Part shown: positions 42,445 through 51,056 of the stretch, in pieces
How the letters are laid out: each line of letters begins with the position of its first letter
How positions within the stretch are numbered: position 1 is the stretch's first letter
Assembly: GCA_016288825.1 (NCBI GenBank)
Contig: JAEELH010000189.1
Location: forward strand, 1-52,516
From: Lachnospiraceae bacterium
Lineage (GTDB): Bacteria > Bacillota > Clostridia > Lachnospirales > Lachnospiraceae
DNA: 52,516 nt
Reading direction: 5' to 3'
Translations under genes and position numbers: made by a program
The notes under the pieces: model-generated
Seen by the model: only the letters and a program-made list of their open reading frames with translations
Database searches by the model: none
Told to the model about the DNA's origin: nothing

Positions 42445-42996
42445 ATGACTAAGTGGATCATAATAGGAGTAGTAGTACTTCTTGTACTATGGTTTGTCGC
42501 CAGCTACAACAAACTGATACGTTCGAAAAACAAGGTGGAAGAAGCTTTTTCTACCATGGATGTATATCTTAAGAAGCGTTTTGACCTGATCCCTAATCTG
42601 GTTGAGACAGTTAAGGGCTATGCAAAGCATGAAAGCGAGACGCTGGACAGGGTCATTGCAGCAAGAAATGCAGCCGGAAGTGCTCAAAGCACTAAGGAGC
42701 GTATGGATAATGAAGCAGCTATAAGCGGTGGCCTTCGAAATATCTTTGCCCTTGCGGAAAACTATCCCGAACTTAAGGCCAATGAAAATTTCATGGACCT
42801 TCAGGGACAGCTACAGAAGATCGAGGAAGATATCGCCAATTCCAGAAAATACTACAATGCAACGGTACGTATCTTCAATAACAATGTGATGACCATACCT
42901 ACCAACATAATCGCTTCTATTTTTCATTTTGAAAAAGAGCCTATGTTTGAGGTTGCGGACGCCACAGAGCGTGAAAATGTTAAGGTGAGCTTCTGA
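42445..42996 (+). CDS. lemA: LemA-family protein
   Basis: The start ATG 42445 follows GGAGGAG with unusually long spacing. TM1 (about 4-22) is followed by a helical LemA domain, including FSTMDVYLKKRFDLIPNLVETV, AARNAAG, and NNNVMTIPTNIIASIFHFE. The DUF2207 gene starts within its stop codon (TGATG), the classic LemA/DUF2207 pairing. LemA proteins are membrane-attached with unknown biochemical function, linked to envelope stress. Confidence 0.9.
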   Translation: MTKWIIIGVVVLLVLWFVASYNKLIRSKNKVEEAFSTMDVYLKKRFDLIPNLVETVKGYAKHESETLDRVIAARNAAGSAQSTKERMDNEAAISGGLRNIFALAENYPELKANENFMDLQGQLQKIEEDIANSRKYYNATVRIFNNNVMTIPTNIIASIFHFEKEPMFEVADATERENVKVSF

Positions 42997-44873
42997 TGAA
43001 AAGGATTGGTTCTTTTTTTGCAGCCCTTTGCCTTATAATGTGCTTTTGTATGCTGTCGGCAAGTGCGGTATATGCGGATGACACCGTAGAGTATCATGAT
43101 TCCGATCCCCAGGATTACATTACAAAGAATTTTAATGTCTGGGCAGAGTTTGATACGTCTCACACGGCAACCATAACCGAAGAGATATGCGTGGATTTTG
43201 TTACGGCGCATCACGGCATTACAAGAAATATCCCCAAGGCAACAGATGGCACATACGAGATAAAGAATGTTTCCGTAAACGACTATAAGTACTCGGTGAA
43301 AGATGAAGACAACAATGTGATCATCAGGATAGGAGATGCAGATAAGTATCTCACCGGTGATCAGACTTTTGAGATCTTTTATGAGATCGAATACGTGAAA
43401 GATACGGACAGCTCCGCGGATTTTCTGGCGCATAACATGCTTCCTACGGAGTGGCAGACGTCGATCCGCGAGGCCTATCTCAGCATTACCATGCCATCTG
43501 AGATCAACTGGGAAGATATGTATGTTTATTTCGGAGAGTATGGCACCAGTGACGACGGGCTTTGGCTGACTAAATTTGACTACGATATAGACGGAAATAC
43601 CCTTAATCTTTACGGACAGGATCTGGATAAAGGATTTGGTCTTACCCTTCGTGATACCAATCTTCCCGATGGATACTGGTCGGATGCCATATCCTATGCG
43701 GAGGCCCATAAGGGCACACTTAGGATCATAATCATCATTTGTGCCATAACCGCGGCCCTTGCAGTAATCTTATGGCTCTTTTTTGGCAGGGATGAGGCCA
43801 TTATTGAAACTGTGGAGTTTTATCCTCCTGACAATATGACTCCTGCCGAGATCGGATATGCTATTGATGAGGATATTTCGGATGGAGAGATGATGTCTAC
43901 CGTCTTTTATCTGGCGGATAAGGGCTACATTACTATAGAACCGGTAAAGGATCACTTTGTTCTTAAAAAAGTCAAGGATGCCGGTGCCAATGAACCCCAG
44001 CATGTAAAAACCTTTCTTAACGGACTTTTTAAAGGGAGAAAGAGCTTTAGGACAGATAAGGTTCCCACTTCGTTTTTACAGCCTTTTATGGATGCAAAAT
44101 CTAATGTGTCGGAGGAGTACATTGAAAAGCGAGATGTGGTCTTTACAGTGTCATCTGCTATAAGCCGATATGCATGTTTCCTCTTTTTGCTTATAAACAT
44201 GGCAGCTTATTGCCTCGTACTTGACGGTCAGTTTGACGGGATCTATCTGGCGGTATTTCCGGTGGCGATATCACTTTTTGGAATGTTTATGGCCTGCCGG
44301 GGAATAGATAATTTCCACGTTCGCCGAGGTGATGGCATCATCAGGATCATGGCAGGTTCTGTAATATATGCCAGTCAGATCCTTATCACTCTCTGGTTAT
44401 TTGATAACCTGCCCATGGGAACTTACACTTATACGTATCTGATCTCATTGGTGGTAATCTTTATTGCCATGCTCTTTATGCAAAAGAGATCCACCGATAA
44501 TGCTCAGCTTATGGGCCGGATATACGGTTTTCGCCGTTTTATAAAGGATGCGGAGTATGACAGGATCGTCTCCCTTTGTGCGGAGGATCCCGAGTATTTC
44601 TATCACATCCTTCCATACGCGGCTGTTTTGGGACTTGAGACTAAGTGGACAAAGCATTTTGAGAATATTTCGATCCCGCAGCCTGCGTGGTATCGCTCGG
44701 ATGATGCCTTTGTTTATTCGCCCATCTGGTGTCATGAGATTATCCGTTCATGTACCAAAGATGCGGTACCTGCATCTCCTTCAGGAGGATCTTCCGGAGG
44801 CTATTCGGGCGGCTCCTCGGGAGGCGGCTTCTCCGGTGGCGGAGGAGGCGGCGGCGGTGGCGGCGCCTGGTAA
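42996..44873 (+). CDS. DUF2207 membrane protein with Gly-rich tail
   Basis: A 625-residue protein has a signal/TM at about 5-26, an extracellular beta-rich DUF2207 domain at about 30-235, TM at about 247-267, a cytoplasmic part (about 280-395) and further TM segments. The C-terminus, after about residue 590, is a Gly/Ser-rich tail ending in a poly-Gly run and Ala-Trp, common to this family. It is translationally coupled with lemA. The pair is linked to envelope function, but the mechanism is unknown. It ends in a terminator. Confidence 0.9.
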   Translation: MKRIGSFFAALCLIMCFCMLSASAVYADDTVEYHDSDPQDYITKNFNVWAEFDTSHTATITEEICVDFVTAHHGITRNIPKATDGTYEIKNVSVNDYKYSVKDEDNNVIIRIGDADKYLTGDQTFEIFYEIEYVKDTDSSADFLAHNMLPTEWQTSIREAYLSITMPSEINWEDMYVYFGEYGTSDDGLWLTKFDYDIDGNTLNLYGQDLDKGFGLTLRDTNLPDGYWSDAISYAEAHKGTLRIIIIICAITAALAVILWLFFGRDEAIIETVEFYPPDNMTPAEIGYAIDEDISDGEMMSTVFYLADKGYITIEPVKDHFVLKKVKDAGANEPQHVKTFLNGLFKGRKSFRTDKVPTSFLQPFMDAKSNVSEEYIEKRDVVFTVSSAISRYACFLFLLINMAAYCLVLDGQFDGIYLAVFPVAISLFGMFMACRGIDNFHVRRGDGIIRIMAGSVIYASQILITLWLFDNLPMGTYTYTYLISLVVIFIAMLFMQKRSTDNAQLMGRIYGFRRFIKDAEYDRIVSLCAEDPEYFYHILPYAAVLGLETKWTKHFENISIPQPAWYRSDDAFVYSPIWCHEIIRSCTKDAVPASPSGGSSGGYSGGSSGGGFSGGGGGGGGGGAW

Positions 44874-44887
44874 GTATTCAAATAAAA

Positions 44888-44922
44888 AGGGTAGTCGGTT
44901 TATCCGGCTACCCTCTTTTTTA
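44888..44922 (+). terminator. Bidirectional rho-independent terminator
   Basis: An 11-bp stem with one G-T pair (44888-44898 against 44904-44914) is followed by C and TTTTT. It ends the DUF2207 gene and sits at the end of the convergent CotH gene. Confidence 0.85.
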
Positions 44923-47400
44923 CTTAACTGTTATGGTGACCTTCACGGTCTTTTTGGCAGGAGCGTAGGTTTTGTTTCCTGCAGCACTTACTTTGAGTTT
45001 AAGGATATAGGTTCCTTTTTTAAGACCCGAAGATACGGTGATGGCACCGGTCTTTTTATTTACAGAGATCTTTGCATCTGCCTTTTTGGGGCTTACCGAA
45101 ACCTTTGCATATGTAAGCTTTCCTCTGGCACCGGAGATCTCAAGGGCTTTATCGCCGGAGATTTTGACCTTGCCTTTTGAAAGCTTTGCATAGCCTATCT
45201 TGACATTCTTTGCGGCTACCGCAAGGGTGTTTTTCTTTGTCCCGGCTGAGCCTACGGTAACAGTGCAGGTGGCACTATAGTTTTTGCCACTTTCGGTACT
45301 TGCAGTAAATGTGATGGTTGCCGTTCCGTTTTTCTTTGCAGTAATAACGCCTGCGGCGTCTGCGTCTGCAACATCGGGATTGCTGGATTCCCAGCTCATG
45401 TATGCTTTCTCATAAGCACCCTTAGGGGAGATCGTCAGCTTCGGCTGGAAGTATTCTCCTTTTTTAAGGGTAACGGAAGGGGTATCAATATTTAGCTTTT
45501 TAATGGATTTAACAGTAGTCGTCTTTGGATCGTAAACATGGAGTATAAGGGTCTTTGTGATCCCGTTATGAGTCTTTCCGGTAATAGTCACATCTCCAAC
45601 GCCTTTTATTGCGATGTTTTTACCATTTTTGGGAACGGCTACCTTTTCATCTGAAGAGGTAAGCTGGAGCCTGCTTGAGGTTGCATTTCCAGGAAGAACG
45701 GTGCTCTCAAGCCAGTAATTATCCTCCGCAATAGATACCCAGTCCTCATATTTGGCAAAGAACAGGGCAGTAGCAGCTACAGCGCTGCTGTCCTCCACAA
45801 ATTCGGGAACAAAGGTGGTTTCGCCTGTTAGATAACACTCGTCCAGCGGAGTATGGCTTTCCTTTTCAAACCAGCCGGTAAATACGTATCCCTCTTTTTC
45901 GGGATATACGGGCGGCTCAACAAGGCCACTCCAAAGAAGTTGCTTCTCGCTGCGGAAGATCTTGCCGTCTACTTCATAATTGACAGTTGTGTGTCTGAAA
46001 GGTACCTGATCTAAGTATTTGTTGGCAATAGCCTGACGGCTCTTTATAGAAAGCTTTAGATTGTTGATGATCTTGTCATAGTCCGTTGCCGCTTCATACA
46101 TAGGATCATCGGCATGCCATCTTTTGTAGTCGGCCTTCTGTGAAAGACGAAGCTCGTCACGGTATTGATCCAGAACGCCTCCGTCTGCGGTAAGCTCTGT
46201 AAGGGCCTTGTTAAGAACGCTCCAACGCTGGATGATCAGCTTATCAAATTCGGGATCGTTATCCCGAAGAGTATCGAGCCAAAGGCAGGTGGTTGTTGTA
46301 AATCCGTTAGGGTTTTCGGATTCGGAGAATTCGTACTGAGGCTCTCCCCAGGCCATATCAAAGTCCCAAAGGGGACCCCAGAAAAGCTTTCCGTTACGCT
46401 CCTTGTAGAGGAAGGCACTGTCTGTGGAAAATGCATCGATGTTCTGTGAGAACTCGTTGATCCACCAGCAATCTGCTGCGGACTGAAGGTCCATCATATC
46501 AGCGATCTTTTTGTGTGTGGCAGCGTCTATGCCGCCTTCGGTCATGATAAGGTCTTCCAGCGTCTGTACATAACTGCGGATATATTCGCGCTGTGCTTTT
46601 TCTCCTGCAGTAAGTCCGTCTTCGGACTTATAAGAAGGGGTATCGTTAATCAGTGTCTGTCCTGCTTTTGTTGTAAAAACAGTACTTGAAGGCTCATCCG
46701 CATTTTGATTTTCTGAGTAGAAGGAAAGGAGATAACCGCCTGTTATATTGGGGTCTCCCGAGAGGTCTGCAACTTTTTCGTCCAGTTTATCGATATTGGT
46801 GCGGCTTTTTTCTACCTTTACATTTTCGCTGAGATAGTAGCTGCCAAGATACTCGCTGCCGCTTTTCCCCTCCATAACCACGTCTACGGGAACAAGCTGG
46901 GGAGTAAAGAGCATGCCCATCTTTTCTCCCAGCCAATAGGAGATACGGTTTTTAACAAAGGACAGATCATAAGTGTTTGCGATAAGCGCCCAGTCCTTGC
47001 TCTCGCCCATACCAAAAAGATCGGTCTTTTCCTTGAGCTGAAGCTTGTAGGGCTTTTTTGGAGCAAGCCAGGTGGTATTTCCACGTCCTCTTATATAATC
47101 AAGCTGAAGCGGCGCGGTAGGAAGCTCATATGAGCCATAGCCGCTCTTGTAGCCTGCCGGAGCCTTGATCTCAACAGTTCCGGTACAACGAACGGAGTGA
47201 TCCTGACTCGCGTTCATCTCTGCTATAGTCTTGTATTCGCCTCCGGCCTCTTCGTCAATATGAAGTATTACAAGGGGGATCCCATTCTCCGGTGAAGAGG
47301 GGGCGCTACTTTCTTTTGCAGATACGCCAAGGGGCGCAAGGCTAAAGAGCAGGGTAGCAGATAACAGGATGGATGTGATCTTTTTGATGGTTTTTTTCAT
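44920..47400 (-). CDS. Secreted CotH-kinase-domain protein with Ig-like repeats
   Basis: A signal peptide (about 1-28) is followed by a CotH kinase domain (about 40-480). Key motifs are RGRGNTTW, YKLQLKEKTDLFGMG, DWALIANTYDLSFVKNRI and LWDFDMAWGEP; the last has the metal-binding Asp residues typical of CotH, an atypical protein kinase of spore coats and surface proteins. A Listeria-Bacteroides-type repeat (FTGWFEKESHTPLDE) lies at about 505-530. Two Big_2-type Ig-like domains follow (about 620-735 and 740-826; ITAKKNGTATITF). It is a surface or secreted protein probably exposed to substrates. TTTTAA and AGGAAATT precede the start. Confidence 0.9.
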   Translation of the reverse strand: MKKTIKKITSILLSATLLFSLAPLGVSAKESSAPSSPENGIPLVILHIDEEAGGEYKTIAEMNASQDHSVRCTGTVEIKAPAGYKSGYGSYELPTAPLQLDYIRGRGNTTWLAPKKPYKLQLKEKTDLFGMGESKDWALIANTYDLSFVKNRISYWLGEKMGMLFTPQLVPVDVVMEGKSGSEYLGSYYLSENVKVEKSRTNIDKLDEKVADLSGDPNITGGYLLSFYSENQNADEPSSTVFTTKAGQTLINDTPSYKSEDGLTAGEKAQREYIRSYVQTLEDLIMTEGGIDAATHKKIADMMDLQSAADCWWINEFSQNIDAFSTDSAFLYKERNGKLFWGPLWDFDMAWGEPQYEFSESENPNGFTTTTCLWLDTLRDNDPEFDKLIIQRWSVLNKALTELTADGGVLDQYRDELRLSQKADYKRWHADDPMYEAATDYDKIINNLKLSIKSRQAIANKYLDQVPFRHTTVNYEVDGKIFRSEKQLLWSGLVEPPVYPEKEGYVFTGWFEKESHTPLDECYLTGETTFVPEFVEDSSAVAATALFFAKYEDWVSIAEDNYWLESTVLPGNATSSRLQLTSSDEKVAVPKNGKNIAIKGVGDVTITGKTHNGITKTLILHVYDPKTTTVKSIKKLNIDTPSVTLKKGEYFQPKLTISPKGAYEKAYMSWESSNPDVADADAAGVITAKKNGTATITFTASTESGKNYSATCTVTVGSAGTKKNTLAVAAKNVKIGYAKLSKGKVKISGDKALEISGARGKLTYAKVSVSPKKADAKISVNKKTGAITVSSGLKKGTYILKLKVSAAGNKTYAPAKKTVKVTITVK

Positions 47401-47432
47401 TTTAATTTCCTCGTTTTGCGTTTATAGTTACA

Positions 47433-47622
47433 CTAGATCGGGCGGTCTATTTTAAGAAGTTTGAATTTGGTCCCGGCTTGAAAACAAAGCTCATATTCAC
47501 TGGTCTCTTCAGGTTCCAGACTGCCTCTTTTCAAGGAATCAAGGTATATCCGAGGGTCTCGATCTCCCTATAGTCTTTTTCGACCTCTACCCGTTTTTTT
47601 GAGTTAGATTAAGTTCGTCCAT
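47433..47622 (-). pseudogene. Decayed small ORF
   Basis: On the minus strand a start at 47622 (MDELNLTQKN) leads to three short stretches in different frames: YREIETLGYTLIP, then LKRGSLEPEETSEYELCFQ and GTKFKLLKIDRPI, ending 47433. Two single-base shifts would join them. The pieces look protein-like, but no family is recognised. The remaining 47623-47765 stretch shows only a possible -10 (TGATACAAT) before the next gene. Confidence 0.35.
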
Positions 47623-47765
47623 GATCATATCCTCCGTAAGCCAAGTGATCTGCCAGCCCTATGATGATATCACATCATGTCCTTCAATTGTCCCTCAAGG
47701 GTTGCGCTTATTAATGCATCAGAGACAAAAACATGATACAATGGATGATATTCGGAGGAGTAAAT

Positions 47766-48281
47766 ATGGTTTTTTCTGTTATTACAGCACTATGTGCGGC
47801 ATTTTTCACCGGAATGGGGATATATGCATGGAAAAGAAAGAAGCCAATGTGGTTTTGGTCCGGAAGTTCAGTGAGTGAGAACGATATTTCCGATGTTGCT
47901 GCTTATAACAGGGCCAACGGGATCATGTGGATCTGCTATTCTGCGCTGTTTTGGGTATCTGCAGCCCTTGGACTTAAACATACGGTGGCAGGAGGTGTCG
48001 TCCTTATTCTGGGATGTTTGATTGGAACACCGGCACTAGTATTTGCGTATGACAAGATATTTAACAGGTTCAAAAATAAAGAATTTAAGGAACCTTATGG
48101 CTATGATCCCCAAAGGGAAAAGCCCATTATCCGTGCATCTATCTGCACCGGAGAGCAGGTGGCGGGATTTAAGGATCTAAATGACGGTAAGTTTCAGGAG
48201 ATCATGCTGATCCGCGATCAAAAGGACCTGGACACATTTATGAAGACTTACGGGCTTGACCATGTGGATAAGGAATACTGA
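47766..48281 (+). CDS. DUF3784-like membrane protein, 171 aa
   Basis: The start at 47766 is chosen because CGGAGGAG lies 5 bases upstream; a longer frame from 47733 has no site. Residues about 1-100 hold three hydrophobic segments, with GIYAWKRKKPMWFWSG (a DUF3784 pattern). The C-terminal cytoplasmic part carries PIIRASICTGEQVAGFKD and KFQEIMLIRDQKDLDTFMK, a tail often seen in Clostridia and mislabelled aspartate dehydrogenase in databases. No catalytic residues for that reaction are visible. A terminator lies 60 bases downstream. Confidence 0.8.
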   Translation: MVFSVITALCAAFFTGMGIYAWKRKKPMWFWSGSSVSENDISDVAAYNRANGIMWICYSALFWVSAALGLKHTVAGGVVLILGCLIGTPALVFAYDKIFNRFKNKEFKEPYGYDPQREKPIIRASICTGEQVAGFKDLNDGKFQEIMLIRDQKDLDTFMKTYGLDHVDKEY

Positions 48282-48340
48282 CAGGTCTTGCCTTATGGGC
48301 GGCGACATGCTATCATAAGGGCATATAAGCAGTGAAACAA

Positions 48341-48376
48341 AGGCGTTTCATCCTATGGGATGAGGCGCCTTTTTGT
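48341..48376 (+). terminator. Rho-independent terminator
   Basis: A 13-bp stem with two G-T pairs (48341-48353 against 48358-48370) and a 4-base loop is followed by five T. It ends the DUF3784-like gene; the next gene starts only 25 bases beyond. Confidence 0.88.
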
Positions 48377-48400
48377 GTATCTTTTGGGGGAGGTGTTTGT

Positions 48401-50977
48401 ATGGCAGCATTTGACAGGATAAAAAGCGGGATACCGGAGATGGATCAGGCGCTTGATAATATACGTCTTGGCGATAATGTGGTATGGAGGGTTTCGGAGC
48501 TTTCGCAGTTTAAGCTTTTTATGGAACCCTATATCGAGCAGGCCATAGAAGATAAGCGAAACATCATCTACTTTAGGTTTGCAAGCCATGAACCTCTTTT
48601 GGAGGAACGTCCGGAAATAAAAAGGGTAGATGTTCCCCTGTCTCACAGGTTTGAAAACTTCACCATAGATATCCATAACGTTATTGATGCAGAAGGTAAG
48701 GATGCTTTCTATGTATTTGATTGTCTTTCAGAGCTTCAGACTGCCTGGGCGACAGATCTTATGATGGGTAATTTCTTCCGGGTTACCTGTCCCTTCCTGT
48801 TTGTCCTGGATACAGTTGCGTTTTTCCCGATCATAAGAGGAAAACACTCCATAGAGGCAGTCAATAAGATCCTTGATACAACCCAGCTTTTCTTTGATGT
48901 ATATGCTGACAGCAAAAACATATACGTACGTCCGGAAAAGGTATGGAGGAGAAATTCCGATACCATGTTCCTGCCCCATACATATGATCCTGAAAGCGGA
49001 GAGTTTCGTCCCATCCTAGATGGCGTAAAGTCCAGCAGATTTTATCAGACCCTTGGCCACGCGCAGCGCTCTGCCCAGGAGCAGTACGCCGATTCATGGG
49101 ACAGGTTTTTTAACAGAGTTAAAGCCCTCAATGAAAGTGGCGTTGATATAACAGAAGAATGCGACAAGATGTGTGATATCATGATGACTCGCGATGAAAA
49201 GATGCGGGAGATGGTAAAAAGGCATTTTTCTGTGGAAGATTATTTTGCCGTGCGCGATCACATGATAGGCACGGGGATGATCGGCGGAAAAGCCTGTGGA
49301 ATGCTACTTGCAAGAGCAATAATCAGAAACAAGGAGCCGGATATCGATGAGGTCCTTGAACCCCATGATTCTTTTTATGCAGGCTCGGATCTTTATTATA
49401 CATACCTTGTGGATAATGATCTTTGGGATGCAAGGATAAAGCAGCGCAGTGATGACGGTTACTTTTCTCTTGCGCAGGAATTTGCCGATAAGATCATGGG
49501 CGGCACCTTTTCAGATCATATGCGGGAGCAGTTTGTCAGGATAATAGAATATTATGGTCAGGATCCCTATATCATCCGCTCCAGCAGTATCTTGGAGGAT
49601 GGGTTCGGAAATGCATTCGCAGGTAAGTACGAATCCGTATTCTGTGTGAATCGGGGAAGTCTTGAAGAACGCATCGCCGAGTTTGAGCATGCTATCAAAG
49701 TGGTATACGCAAGTTCCATGAGCCTTTCCGCTCTGGATTATCGCAAGCGCCGCGGTCTTGACAAAAAGGACGAGCAGATGGCTCTTCTTATACAGAGGGT
49801 ATCGGGATCCTACTACGGATCATATTATATGCCCTGTGCGGCCGGCGTAGGATATTCCTACAGTCCTTACAAGGTCATGAAGGACTCGGATCCTACGGCA
49901 GGAATGCTGCGTCTTGTTATGGGCCTTGGCACATCGGCCGTTGACAGGACAGAGGGGTCATATCCCAGGATCGTCAATCTGGATATCCCCGAAAAGACAG
50001 CCTATTCTTCCTCCGCAGACAAGCATAAATTCTCGCAGGGAAAAGCAGAAGTTATTAATATGGCGGAGCAGAAAATGGAAAAACTACCCCTTGATAAGAT
50101 GGAAGAGTATATCCCAGGGTATCTTGACAGGATCCTTTTGGAGCATGATCATGATGCCGAGCGGCGCCTTAGGGAGACCGGACGCAACAGAACGGTAAAG
50201 TTTATCTCCTGCAAGGGACTGGTAGAAAACGAGCAGTTGATGGAGCATATGAAGCGTATGCTTCATTGTATCCAGGAGGAATATGATTATCCCGTAGATA
50301 CGGAATTTACCATCAATATTTCGGAAAACGGGGAGTATTCCGTAGATCTTTTGCAATGCCGTCCTCTCCAGGTTCAAAAAAGTGAAGGGGGAGTAGTAGT
50401 GCCAAAGGATATCCCGGAGGACAGTATCTTCCTTGAAAGCAAGGGAGCGTCTATGGGTATGTGTAAAACTACGGAGCTTGACATTATAGTGTATGTGGAT
50501 CCGGTAGGTTATTACGACATGCCTTACAGGGATAAAAGTCTGGCAGCGCATCTTGTGGGAAAGATAAACTGGCATTACCGCGAAAAGAACAAGCACATGA
50601 TGCTTATCGTTCCGGGACGGGTGGGGACATCATCTCCGGAACTTGGAGTCCCCACAACCTTTGCTGATATAAGCGCCTTTGAGATCATATGCGAAACGGA
50701 AGAGACAAAGGCAGGATACAACCCGGAGCTGTCCTACGGAAGCCACATCTTCCAGGATCTGGTTGAGGCGCAGATACTGTACACAGCCGTATTCAATAAT
50801 GAGAAGACCATCCATTTTTGCCCGGAAAAGCTGGAGTCATCGGAGGATCTTATCAGGGAGTTTGAACAGGATGAAAGGCTGACGGATATAATTCATGTTT
50901 ATGATGTTTCTGATAGAAACTGTAAGGTATATAACGACGTGGCAAATGAGCATCTGATGATTACATATAGCAAATAA
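48401..50977 (+). CDS. PEP/pyruvate-binding (PPDK N-terminal) protein with degenerate KaiC-like domain
   Basis: The start at 48401 is chosen because GGGGGAGG lies 7 bases upstream; a longer frame from 48332 runs through the terminator. Residues 1-185 look like a degenerate RecA/KaiC fold: SGIPEMDQAL and the YVFDCLSEL Walker B strand are present, but the Walker A P-loop is not. The second part (about 285-680) is the ATP-grasp PPDK N-terminal domain: MIGGKACGM, IIRSSSILEDGFGNAFAGKY and LLQCRPLQ. The phosphohistidine domain and PEP-binding barrel of real PPDK are missing, so it cannot make PEP by itself. It may be an ATP-dependent phosphotransferase or ligase of unknown substrate. Confidence 0.85.
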   Translation: MAAFDRIKSGIPEMDQALDNIRLGDNVVWRVSELSQFKLFMEPYIEQAIEDKRNIIYFRFASHEPLLEERPEIKRVDVPLSHRFENFTIDIHNVIDAEGKDAFYVFDCLSELQTAWATDLMMGNFFRVTCPFLFVLDTVAFFPIIRGKHSIEAVNKILDTTQLFFDVYADSKNIYVRPEKVWRRNSDTMFLPHTYDPESGEFRPILDGVKSSRFYQTLGHAQRSAQEQYADSWDRFFNRVKALNESGVDITEECDKMCDIMMTRDEKMREMVKRHFSVEDYFAVRDHMIGTGMIGGKACGMLLARAIIRNKEPDIDEVLEPHDSFYAGSDLYYTYLVDNDLWDARIKQRSDDGYFSLAQEFADKIMGGTFSDHMREQFVRIIEYYGQDPYIIRSSSILEDGFGNAFAGKYESVFCVNRGSLEERIAEFEHAIKVVYASSMSLSALDYRKRRGLDKKDEQMALLIQRVSGSYYGSYYMPCAAGVGYSYSPYKVMKDSDPTAGMLRLVMGLGTSAVDRTEGSYPRIVNLDIPEKTAYSSSADKHKFSQGKAEVINMAEQKMEKLPLDKMEEYIPGYLDRILLEHDHDAERRLRETGRNRTVKFISCKGLVENEQLMEHMKRMLHCIQEEYDYPVDTEFTINISENGEYSVDLLQCRPLQVQKSEGGVVVPKDIPEDSIFLESKGASMGMCKTTELDIIVYVDPVGYYDMPYRDKSLAAHLVGKINWHYREKNKHMMLIVPGRVGTSSPELGVPTTFADISAFEIICETEETKAGYNPELSYGSHIFQDLVEAQILYTAVFNNEKTIHFCPEKLESSEDLIREFEQDERLTDIIHVYDVSDRNCKVYNDVANEHLMITYSK

Positions 50978-51056
50978 CCTCAAAACATAGTAAAATGGAA
51001 GCAGTGTAGGCAGATCCCCGCGCATCGAAACACCGTATGCAGAAAGGAGAAGCATC

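Noticed and set aside
42924-43709. Minus-strand 261-residue ORF opposite DUF2207
   Set aside because: Composition follows from the opposite strand; the plus-strand gene has the coupled lemA start.
44548-45180. Plus-strand 210-residue ORF over the end of the DUF2207 gene
   Set aside because: It lies opposite or out of frame with DUF2207 and CotH and has Arg/Ser/Leu-rich shadow composition.
48401-50977. Pyruvate phosphate dikinase or PEP synthase
   Set aside because: The phosphohistidine domain and PEP barrel are missing, so the reaction cannot be assigned.
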